In this document: positions 7,690-14,594 of the stretch, in pieces
Numbering within the stretch: position 1 is the stretch's first letter
How the letters are laid out: each line of letters begins with the position of its first letter
Assembly (NCBI RefSeq): GCF_003248515.1
Contig: NZ_QFOB01000003.1
Span: forward strand, 62,001 to 126,000
Length of the DNA stretch: 64,000 nt
Direction of reading: 5' to 3'
From: Sphingomonas sp.
GTDB taxonomy: Bacteria > Pseudomonadota > Alphaproteobacteria > Sphingomonadales > Sphingomonadaceae
The notes under the pieces: model-generated
What the model saw: the letters and a program-made list of their open reading frames with translations, nothing else
What the model was told of the DNA's origin: nothing
Databases searched by the model: none
Translations under genes and position numbers: made by a program

Positions 7690-8439
7690 ATGCCCAGCGT
7701 CCTCATCACCGGCTGCTCCTCAGGCTTCGGCCTCGAAACCGCGAAACTCTTCCTCGATGAGGGTTGGACTGTCGTCGCCACGATGCGCACGCCCGACCCG
7801 AACGTGTTGCCGGCGTCCGACCGCCTCACCATCCTGCCGCTTGACGTTACCGACCGTGACAGCGTCGGCAGTGCTATTCAGCAGGCAGGGCCGATCGACG
7901 TACTGGTCAACAATGCCGGCTTCGGCGCGGCGGTACCGATCGAGTTGATCGACTTCGACACGGCGCGACAACTGTTCGAGACCAACACCCTCGGCACGCT
8001 AGCGATGTTACAGGCGGTCCTGCCCTCGTTCCGCGAACGCCGTTCCGGCGTGATCGTCAACGTCACCTCGACGGTGACGCTGAAGCCGCTACCTTTGGTC
8101 AGCACCTACCGCGCGAGCAAGGCCGCGGTGAACGCCCTCACGGAGAGCCTGGCCGTCGAGATGCAGCCGTTCGGCGTGCGAGTCCACATCGTCCTGCCGG
8201 GGCGGTCGCCCACAACGCAATTTGGCGCGAACGCAATGCCGCACCTGCGCGGGCTCGATAATCCCGATTACAAGCCGCTTATCGAGGGAATGATGGCGCA
8301 GTTCCGCGAGGATATCGGGCCGGTAACACACGCTGAGGACGTCGCAGCCGCGGTATTTGAGGCGGCCACCGATCCCTCGGCGCCGTTCAAGATCCCCGCC
8401 GGCGCGGACGCAGTCGCCTGGATGGCGGACGCCGGCTGA
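7690..8439 (+). CDS. Short-chain dehydrogenase/reductase
   Basis: 249 residues from the ATG at 7690. Cofactor motif TGCSSGFG (residues 7-14), structural NNAG motif (VLVNNAGFG) and active site Y-R-A-S-K with the Ser in NVTSTVT are all present, so it should be an active classical SDR. W-T-V-V-A-T-M-R-T-P after beta strand 2 points to NADP(H) preference (Arg after the strand). It is divergent from the truncated AraC gene, and an IS3-family fragment begins immediately after its stop, so the original 3' neighbourhood is lost. The substrate cannot be told. Confidence 0.85.
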   Translation: MPSVLITGCSSGFGLETAKLFLDEGWTVVATMRTPDPNVLPASDRLTILPLDVTDRDSVGSAIQQAGPIDVLVNNAGFGAAVPIELIDFDTARQLFETNTLGTLAMLQAVLPSFRERRSGVIVNVTSTVTLKPLPLVSTYRASKAAVNALTESLAVEMQPFGVRVHIVLPGRSPTTQFGANAMPHLRGLDNPDYKPLIEGMMAQFREDIGPVTHAEDVAAAVFEAATDPSAPFKIPAGADAVAWMADAG

Positions 8440-9047
8440 TTGGACCGGCGCCATGCCAAGATCGGCCAATTGGTCGTCGAGCGGGATTTTTTTAGCGAGA
8501 GTCTCCGGTCGATGAGCGTGGCACGGAGGCGGGATCTGATCGAGCCCGCTCACCACCGACTGCCGATCTCGGCGCAGCGCCGGCTGCTGTCGATCAGCCG
8601 GTCGTCCTATCATTATGTGCATGCGCCAGCGCTCGAAACCGAGGAGACGCTGCCGCTGGTACGGATGATCGATGCGGCATTCCTCGACATGCCCCGGTAC
8701 GGCAGCCGCCAGATGGTCCGCCGCCTGCGGTGCAATGGCCATGATGTCGGCCGCCGCCGTGTGCGGAGTCTGATGGCGAAGATGGGGCTGTCGCTGATCT
8801 AACAGCGCCCCCCCCCCAAAACGAGTGATCCGCACCCGCAGCATCGGGTCGATCCCTGTTTGCTGCGCAAGCTGTAGATCGAACGCCCGAACCAGCTCTG
8901 GTGCGCTGAGGCGACCTATATCCCATACGGCGAGACTTCCGGCATCTCGTCGCCGTCATGGACTGGGCAAGGCGTTGGCCTGGCGGCTGTCGAACACGAT
9001 GGACGCGGGATTCTGCGTGGCCGCTCTGGAGAAAGCGCCGGCGGCTT
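8440..9047 (+). pseudogene. IS3-family transposase remnant (end of OrfA plus frameshifted OrfB)
   Basis: Directly after the SDR stop the sequence reads A-K-I-G-Q-L-V-V-E-R-D-F-F (end of an IS3 OrfA) and continues into OrfB: R-R-L-L-S-I-S-R-S-S-Y, PRYGSRQMVRRLRCNGHDVG, R-R-R-V-R-S-L-M-A-K-M-G-L, then a stop. After a run of ten C at 8808-8817, OrfB homology resumes in broken frames with R-V-D-P-C-L-L-R-K-L, R-P-N-Q-L-W-C-A-E-A-T-Y-I-P (the family's D-I-T-Y is E-A-T-Y here) and M-D-W / A-W-R-L-S-N-T-M-D, ending near 9047. With several frameshifts, a replaced catalytic Asp and no 3' half, it is dead. Confidence 0.72.
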
Positions 9048-9329
9048 CGGCAAGGTCGGCGCCCATGATGCCGGCGATGGGGCGCTCGAACAGCCCGTCG
9101 TTGCATATCAGGGCTTTCAGGCGGATCTGCTCCCACCGTCCATCCACCTCAAGCAGCTTCGCGTTGATCTGCTCCGGCGTAAATCGCTGACGTTCCATGC
9201 CATCCTCCATTCCGGCTTCCCTCGCGGGCTCTCTTCAGGAATGGAGCGGATCTTCCAGGGCAGACCACCAGCTTCGGAGGCTCCCATGCGGCATGGAAAG
9301 ACCCGTTCGCATGCGGCTGACAGCGCTTC
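9048..9329 (-). mobile_element. IS debris, including a possible IS3 OrfA start
   Basis: No intact gene. On the minus strand a start at 9198 reads M-E-R-Q-R-F-T-P-E-Q-I-N-A-K-L, similar to the first residues of many IS3-family OrfA proteins, then loses similarity within about 15 codons. This start faces the opposite way to the OrfB remnant at 8440-9047, so at least two element fragments, or one rearranged element, meet here. No terminal inverted repeats or target duplication were found by eye. Confidence 0.35.
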
Positions 9330-10499
9330 TTAGAGCGGCAGACCGGCATAATTCTCCGCAATCGCGGTCTGCATCGCCTTGGACGACGCGACATAGGACA
9401 ATTCGGCGATCTGCATGGCGCGATCAAACGCGTCGGTATCCGGAAAGCGGTGCATCAGGGAGGTCAGCGACCAGCTGAACCGCTCCGCCTTCCACACTCG
9501 CGCCAGTGCCTTGCGCGAATAATCGCCAATGTCGTTCCCGTCGTTCGCCCTGAAAAAGCGGATCAGCGCGTCCGACAGATAGGCGACGTCCGACGCCGCG
9601 AGATTGAGACCCTTCGCCCCCGTCGGCGGCACGATATGGGCAGCGTCACCCGCCAGGAACAGGCTGCCATAGGCCATCGGTTCAAACACGAATGAGCGCA
9701 GCGGCGCGATCGATTTCTCGATCGAAGGGCCGCGCACCATATGGGCTGCCGCATCCGGGCCGAGGCGGATCGCCAATTCATCCCAAACCCGCTCGTCGGG
9801 CCAGTCTTCCACTTTCTCGTCGGCGGGCACCTGCACATAATAGCGGCTGCGCGTGGCCGATCGCATCGATGCGAGCGCAAAGCCGCGCTCGTGATTGGCG
9901 TAGATCAGTTCGTGATTGCATGGCGGCACATCGGCCAGGATGCCGAGCCAGCCAAACGGATAGACCCGCTCGAACACCTTGCCCACGCTCGCCGGAATGG
10001 CCTTGCGCGAGGGGCCGTGGAAGCCATCGCAGCCGGCGATGAAACGGGCATCCAGCCTTTCCTTTTTATCGCCCCTGGTGAAGCTGATCCACGGCGCATC
10101 ACCGTCAATATCATGGAGCGCGACATCCTTTGCCCCGTAGATGATCTCCAGCCCGCGCGCAGGCGCGGCGTCCATCAGGTCGCGCGTCACCTCCGTCTGG
10201 CCATAGACCATCACCTGCTTGCCGGTGAGCCCGGCAATATCGATGTGGATCAGGCGATCGCCATCCGCGAGATTGAAGCCGTCATGTGGCAGGCCTTCGG
10301 CCCTCATCCGCGCATCCAGCCCGAGCCGCGTCATGAGATCGGTCGTCACGCGCTCCAGCACCCCCGCACGGATACGGGACAACACATAATCCGCGGACTG
10401 GCGTTCCAGCACCACGACATCGATCCCCTCGGCCCGGAGCAGATGTCCCAACAAGAGCCCCGCGGGGCCGGCGCCAACGATCGCAACCTGAGTGCGCAT
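9330..10499 (-). CDS. pobA: 4-hydroxybenzoate 3-monooxygenase
   Basis: 389 residues, matching the ~390-residue PobA family. It hydroxylates 4-hydroxybenzoate to protocatechuate using FAD and NADPH. Visible motifs are the N-terminal FAD fold V-A-I-V-G-A-G-P-A-G-L-L-L-G, the family-specific SADYVLSRIRAGVLE, FIAGCDGFHGPSR (the D-G motif), and FLAGDAAHIVPPTGAKGLN (FAD ribityl-binding GD motif). The start is the ATG at 10499 (MRTQVAIVG), preceded by GAGAGGATGGA. It is divergent from pobR. Downstream is only IS debris; no protocatechuate ring-cleavage genes lie in the window, so the pathway must continue elsewhere. Confidence 0.95.
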   Translation of the reverse strand: MRTQVAIVGAGPAGLLLGHLLRAEGIDVVVLERQSADYVLSRIRAGVLERVTTDLMTRLGLDARMRAEGLPHDGFNLADGDRLIHIDIAGLTGKQVMVYGQTEVTRDLMDAAPARGLEIIYGAKDVALHDIDGDAPWISFTRGDKKERLDARFIAGCDGFHGPSRKAIPASVGKVFERVYPFGWLGILADVPPCNHELIYANHERGFALASMRSATRSRYYVQVPADEKVEDWPDERVWDELAIRLGPDAAAHMVRGPSIEKSIAPLRSFVFEPMAYGSLFLAGDAAHIVPPTGAKGLNLAASDVAYLSDALIRFFRANDGNDIGDYSRKALARVWKAERFSWSLTSLMHRFPDTDAFDRAMQIAELSYVASSKAMQTAIAENYAGLPL

Positions 10500-10617
10500 T
10501 CCATCCTCTCGCTTTCCGTGCCGCCCGGGCCGGGTGGTGGAGAACCTAATCGAAGCCATCCGATTGGACATGGTCGGAGCGACGGATTAGTTGGACGATC
10601 CAGCAGGATGGGATCCG
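10500..10617. promoter_or_regulatory. pobA-pobR divergent promoter region
   Basis: A 118-bp intergenic region between two divergently transcribed genes. It must hold both promoters and, by analogy with other pobA/pobR pairs, the PobR operator. An inverted pair TAATC (10546-10550) / GATTA (10585-10589) and two copies of TTGGAC (10564-10569, 10591-10596) are visible. None can be called an operator from sequence alone. Confidence 0.45.
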
Positions 10618-11505
10618 ATGAAGAAGGACATCTTTCCTCTCTTTTACCTCTATGGAGAGGCGCATCGGCTGGTGGAGGACGATTTCGTCCACCTGGAGGC
10701 ATTGGACGATCGTTCGCGCCCCAGCGATTGGCACATAACGCCGCATGCCCATGCCGATCTCTGCCATATCTTCATGCTGTGGGAGGGCGGCGGCAGCATG
10801 ACGGCGGATGGCGAGGAGGTACGCTTCAAGGCGCCCTGTTTCCTCCTGATCCCGATCGCCACGCTGCACGGATTCGACTGGGACGATGGCACCACCGGTT
10901 CGGTCATCACCATGTCCGGTCGCTATATCGATAGTCTGCTACGCACCGATCCACTGGCCGATACCCTGTTTGCCCGTTCGCGCGCGATCGCCCTCGATCC
11001 ACGCTACGATGCGAAGGTTCGCGCGCTATTCCTCGAACTGCGCGACGAACTCGGCTGGTCGGTGATGGGGCATCGCGCCGCCGTGGACGCGACGATCATC
11101 GCGCTGCTCGTCATTGCGGCGCGCAGCAATGTCATCGACACGCGGGAAGGGCCACGCCCGGGCCGGGCCGCACTGATCGTGGCCCGGTTCCGCGAGCGGA
11201 TCGAGGCGCGTTTCCGCCTGCGCGAGCCCGTTTCGGTCCATGCCCGCGCATTGGGCATCAGCGAGACGGCGCTGCGCGAAGCCTGCATGCGCGTTGCCGG
11301 CCACTCCCCAGCCCGCCTGCTGGACCAGCGAGCCCTGCTGGAGGCGCGGCGGGCGCTGCTCTACACTAACCTGTCGGTCGCCGAGGTCGGCTTCGCGGTG
11401 GGCTTCGTCGATCCCGCTTATTTTTCGCGTTTTTTTCGCCGCCACGTCGGCCGCCCACCGATCCAGTACAGGGTGGACGGAGGAGACAGGCCAACGATGA
11501 GGTGA
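10618..11505 (+). CDS. pobR: AraC-family activator of pobA (PobR-like)
   Basis: 295 residues. The ATG at 10618 was chosen (an upstream TTG at 10591 is weaker). The N-terminal cupin-type sensor (HITPHAHADLCHIFMLWEGGG, about residues 40-60) should bind 4-hydroxybenzoate. The C-terminal region carries two HTH motifs, including VSVHARALGISETALREACM and the AraC signature L-S-V-A-E-V-G-F-A-V-G-F followed by P-A-Y-F-S-R-F-F-R-R. AraC-type PobR proteins control pobA in Pseudomonas and related bacteria; the divergent arrangement here is the same. IclR-type PobR proteins exist, but this one is clearly AraC-type. Confidence 0.88.
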   Translation: MKKDIFPLFYLYGEAHRLVEDDFVHLEALDDRSRPSDWHITPHAHADLCHIFMLWEGGGSMTADGEEVRFKAPCFLLIPIATLHGFDWDDGTTGSVITMSGRYIDSLLRTDPLADTLFARSRAIALDPRYDAKVRALFLELRDELGWSVMGHRAAVDATIIALLVIAARSNVIDTREGPRPGRAALIVARFRERIEARFRLREPVSVHARALGISETALREACMRVAGHSPARLLDQRALLEARRALLYTNLSVAEVGFAVGFVDPAYFSRFFRRHVGRPPIQYRVDGGDRPTMR

Positions 11506-11795
11506 GCGAGCGTATCTGGATCCGCGCAGGGGATGCGGGTGGATCGAATAAGGACCAATCCCGTGGGACATCGTCCCTTCAATTCATCTTTGGGTTTGAT
11601 CCGCCGCCGCGTTCAAGGGGCGCATCCCCAGCAGACAGCCCGCGTCGTTCGGGAAAGACCTCGGCTCTTCCTATTCACCAGGAACTTCGTCGGCATGGCG
11701 AAACTGGATCGCACGACGATGGCGCATTCATTGACAGACGGGCGAACGGACCACAATTGGACTAACCATTCTAATATATATTTGGACAATGAACG
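11506..11795. other. Intergenic stretch without a recognisable gene
   Basis: Open frames cross this stretch but none has family motifs, a convincing RBS or the codon pattern of its neighbours. It includes a locally AT-rich segment (11764-11790) just before the sulfatase fragment, where the upstream part of that gene has been lost. I read it as filler between pobR and a deletion junction. Confidence 0.35.
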
Positions 11796-12443
11796 TTCAT
11801 GGATGCCCAGGTCGGCCGCATCCTCGCCGCCCTGTAAGCATCGGGCCACGACAAGGACACGATCGTCGTGTTCACGGGTGATCGCGGCGATCTGCTGGGC
11901 GGACACGAAATGTGGGAAAAGAACCTGCTGTGGGAAGAAGCGGAACATGTGCCGCTTATCATACGGGGACCCGGCATCGCCCGCGGCAAGGTTTCGAAGA
12001 AGATGGTCGAAATGATCGATCTGTACCCGACCCTGACCGAGATGGCAGGCCTCCCCCATTATGCCCGCAACGAAGGCTTCAGCTTTGCGTCGCTGCTGCG
12101 CAATCCGAACGATCCCGCGTGGGATCGTCCCGCCTTTTCCCAGATCGTGGGCGGTCGCAGCGTGCGCTACGGGCCTTGGCGCTACACCGAATGGGTCAAC
12201 GGCAAGCTGGGTCGCGAACTCTATAATCTTGAGGAGGATCCCCTTTCGCATCGCAATCTGGCGAATGAGGCGGATCAGGCCGCAACGGTCGCCAGGCTTG
12301 CCGCGATGCTGCCACAGGGAGAGGTGGAGGATCGCCCCGGATATACGGCAACCGATCCCCGGAACCCCCATCCGGGACGCGGCAACCCGCCCTTCCCGAT
12401 GGTGCCCAACACCGGCAATTGCGCGCATTGGGGTGTCGGCTGA
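11796..12443 (+). pseudogene. Sulfatase, C-terminal half only, with a nonsense codon
   Basis: Homology to iduronate-2-sulfatase-type arylsulfatases begins abruptly with F-M-D-A-Q-V-G-R-I-L-A-A-L, then TAA (11835-11837) where the family has a Glu codon (GAA), then A-S-G-H-D-K-D-T-I-V-V-F-T-G-D-R-G-D and on to the end (VPLIIRGPGIARGKV; MVEMIDLYPTLTEMAGLP; ELYNLEEDPLSHRNLANE). The N-terminal half, with the C/S-x-P-x-R formylglycine site and most metal ligands, is absent. The remaining D-R-G-D replaces the usual D-H-G-D. About 215 of an expected 450-550 codons remain. The intact FGE-family gene starts 8 bp later, so this was a sulfatase/maturase operon. Confidence 0.75.
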
Positions 12444-12451
12444 GGCGTTTC

Positions 12452-13438
12452 ATGCGTAGCAAGCTCGTCGCCATGTCTCCCGATCTTCCACCACCTGATC
12501 GTTTTCCATCGATGCGCCGTATCGACGGCGGCGTCTTCACCATGGGCTCCGCGCTTTTCTATCCGGAAGAGGCGCCGGTGCGGCGCGTGCGCGTGGACCC
12601 GTTCTGGATCGATGCCGGCCCCGTGACGAACCGCGATTTTTCGTCTTTCGTGACGGCGACCGGCTACCGGACGTTTGCGGAGACCGCGCCGGACCCGGAG
12701 GATTATCCCGGAATGCCGGCGGAATTGGCGAAGGCCGGCTCGCTTGTCTTCGAGCCGACGAGTGGCCCCGTCGATCTCGGCGATTTCACCCAGTGGTGGC
12801 TTTTCCGCTTCGGCGCTGACTGGCGCCACCCGCTCGGCCCGGACAGTTCGATCGAAGGACTGGAGGATCATCCGGTCGTTCATATCGCCTATAGCGACGC
12901 CGAAGCCTATGCGGCATGGGCCGGAAAGGCGATCCCTACCGAAGCGGAATGGGAGTTTGCCGCACGCGGTGGGCTGGAAGGCGCTGAATTTGCGTGGGGA
13001 GACGAATTGGCGCCCGGAGGCGCCATGCTGGCCAATTACTGGCAGGGCAATTTCCCCTACGCCAACCAACTGCTGGACGGCTGGGCGCGAACATCGCCAG
13101 TCGGCACCTATCCGCCTAACGGATATGAGCTGTTCGACATGATCGGCAATGTCTGGGAATGGACGGCGGATTGGTATGCGCAGCCTAGGATCGAGAAGAA
13201 GAAGTTCAAGGGCGCCTGCTGCGTGCCGGCCAATCCACGAGGGGGCAGGCAGGCCGACAGTTACGATCCGCGCACGCCGCGCGTGCGGATCGGGCGCAAG
13301 GTGCTGAAGGGAGGCTCGCATCTCTGCGCGCCGAATTACTGCCAGCGTTACCGGCCCGCGGCCCGCCATGCGCAATCGATCGACAGTTCCACCAGCCACA
13401 TCGGCTTCCGGTGTATCATTCGCGATCAGGCGCGCTGA
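12452..13438 (+). CDS. Formylglycine-generating enzyme family protein (SUMF1)
   Basis: About 328 residues from the ATG at 12452 (GAGG RBS; the ATG at 12473 is possible). Domain blocks: M-R-R-I-D-G-G-V-F-T-M-G-S near the start, DPFWIDAGPVTNRDFSSFV, PVVHIAYSDAEAYAAWAGK, PTEAEWEFAARGG, MIGNVWEWTADWY and the C-terminal G-G-S-H-L-C-A-P-N-Y-C-Q-R-Y-R. That last block keeps both cysteines that bind copper and activate oxygen in true FGE, unlike many inactive SUMF1-fold proteins. It should convert the Cys in a sulfatase CxPxR motif to formylglycine. Its apparent substrate gene just upstream is broken, so it is either an orphan or serves a sulfatase elsewhere. Confidence 0.88.
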   Translation: MRSKLVAMSPDLPPPDRFPSMRRIDGGVFTMGSALFYPEEAPVRRVRVDPFWIDAGPVTNRDFSSFVTATGYRTFAETAPDPEDYPGMPAELAKAGSLVFEPTSGPVDLGDFTQWWLFRFGADWRHPLGPDSSIEGLEDHPVVHIAYSDAEAYAAWAGKAIPTEAEWEFAARGGLEGAEFAWGDELAPGGAMLANYWQGNFPYANQLLDGWARTSPVGTYPPNGYELFDMIGNVWEWTADWYAQPRIEKKKFKGACCVPANPRGGRQADSYDPRTPRVRIGRKVLKGGSHLCAPNYCQRYRPAARHAQSIDSSTSHIGFRCIIRDQAR

Positions 13439-13469
13439 ACTGCGCCCATCGGACCCTGAATAATGCCGA

Positions 13470-13843
13470 TCAGAATTTCCGAAGATCGCTCGCGACGATA
13501 ACCGGCCCTCCGAAGACGCGCTTCACGCCATCTGAATATTGGGTCGTTGCGGTCTCGTCATCGAATCCCGGCACGATGTGGGTCAGGACAACCTCCTTCA
13601 CGCCAGCCCTGGCCGCCATCGTACCAACCTCGTCCAGGCTCAATGCTGCATGAAGGCCGCGGGATCGACGTTCGCATTGCCCGCAACCTTGCGCATGGCG
13701 GCCACGTCGACCACCTCGGAGATGAGCATATCCGCGCCTTTGGCCAACCGCGTGACGGCCTCCAAAGGCCCGGTATCGCCTGTATAGACAAACGCCCGCC
13801 CGCGCGCTTCGATCCTGTAACTATAGGAGTGGGAAAGACGCGC
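13470..13843 (-). pseudogene. Metallo-beta-lactamase-fold hydrolase, C-terminal part, frameshifted
   Basis: From about 13843 the minus strand reads S-Y-R-I-E-A-R-G-R-A-F-V-Y-T-G-D-T-G-P, then ADMLISEVVDVAAMRK (MBL-fold G-D-T and S-E motifs), up to a TGA at 13651-13653. A one-base shift there restores the rest: S-L-D-E-V-G-T-M-A-A-R-A-G-V-K-E-V-V-L-T-H (final metal His), then a normal C-terminus ending S-D-L-R-K-F-stop at 13470. The N-terminal half with the H-x-H-x-D-H motif is missing. It shares its truncation junction with a second MBL fragment facing the other way. Confidence 0.7.
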
Positions 13844-13911
13844 GGGCCGCGAGCAAGCCATCATTAATAGAACGATTGTTCTTATTCTTGAACAAGCCGA
13901 GTCTTGATCGG

Positions 13912-14159
13912 ACGTTCTTGTCAGTGAATGCCAGCTCGCGGACATCCGCGATGGAAAACTTTCGCCAACGCACATGAGGCCAGACAAGATTGCGGAGATC
14001 GCGAAAAAGGCGAACGTCAAGAAAGTTGTCCTGACCCATTACACCCCCACCCCCCCGAAAGATCAGAACGTATTGGATGCCGCTGTCGCGGAGATACGGA
14101 AGGATTTTCACGGAGCGGTTCAGGCCGCGCATGATCTGAATACCTTCAGCGCCGACTGA
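13912..14159 (+). pseudogene. Second metallo-beta-lactamase-fold fragment (C-terminal), opposite strand
   Basis: The reading frame S-D-V-L-V-S-E-C-Q-L-A-D-I-R-D-G-K-L-S, then P-T-H-M-R-P-D-K-I-A-E-I-A-K-K, then VKKVVLTHYTPTPPKD, matches the last third of MBL-fold hydrolases: S-E motif, the helix after it, and V-L-T-H carrying a metal His. There is no MBL N-terminus upstream; a stop (TGA, 13906-13908) and junction sequence precede it. Its length (82 codons) and lack of an RBS argue against function, though a small protein from the ATG at 13974 is formally possible. Confidence 0.6.
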
Positions 14160-14594
14160 TTACCCCCCAGTCCGACGACGAGAGAGGGCGATACCGCGGG
14201 TTCGACGAATGGCGAGCCTGCGGAAATTCGCCTCGATCCCCGCGAACATCCGCCGTCTCTTCCATCTCCAACGCCGTCTGATCGGCCAGGAACGGTATCG
14301 TGAGAGACGCTCGGCCATTCTGACCGAGCTGCGAAACCCGGTAGCGTGAGGCAGAGCTTCAAATGCCGGGCAACATCACGGAGAGACGAGTCCGCATTCG
14401 GCCGACGGGCGCTTGGTTTACATATAATAAACCCGAAGCCCGGACGATCATCAGGAAATACTTTCCTTCAAGGCTTCGAGAAGGAACGGCCGAACATCGA
14501 ACCAGGCCGCTTTCCGTCCTTGCTGTGTCATTTGATTCGGTTAACCATATCGCCCAATTTCGGGTGCGACTCGCCCGAAAAAGGGGAGCGATGT
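14160..14594. other. Leader region upstream of the RTX gene; no gene seen
   Basis: No family match on either strand. The frame of the RTX gene is open back to 14346, but the upstream codons do not resemble a protein N-terminus. This stretch has lower GC than the RTX coding region (for example 14410-14460) and probably holds the RTX promoter; I cannot point to specific boxes. Confidence 0.4.

Noticed and set aside
11533..11795. Open frame between pobR and the sulfatase fragment
   Set aside because: No motif, no RBS and atypical composition; it overlaps a deletion junction.
14346..14594. Upstream extension of the RTX reading frame
   Set aside because: No conserved residues, and a good RBS precedes the ATG at 14595, where typical RTX N-terminal sequence begins.
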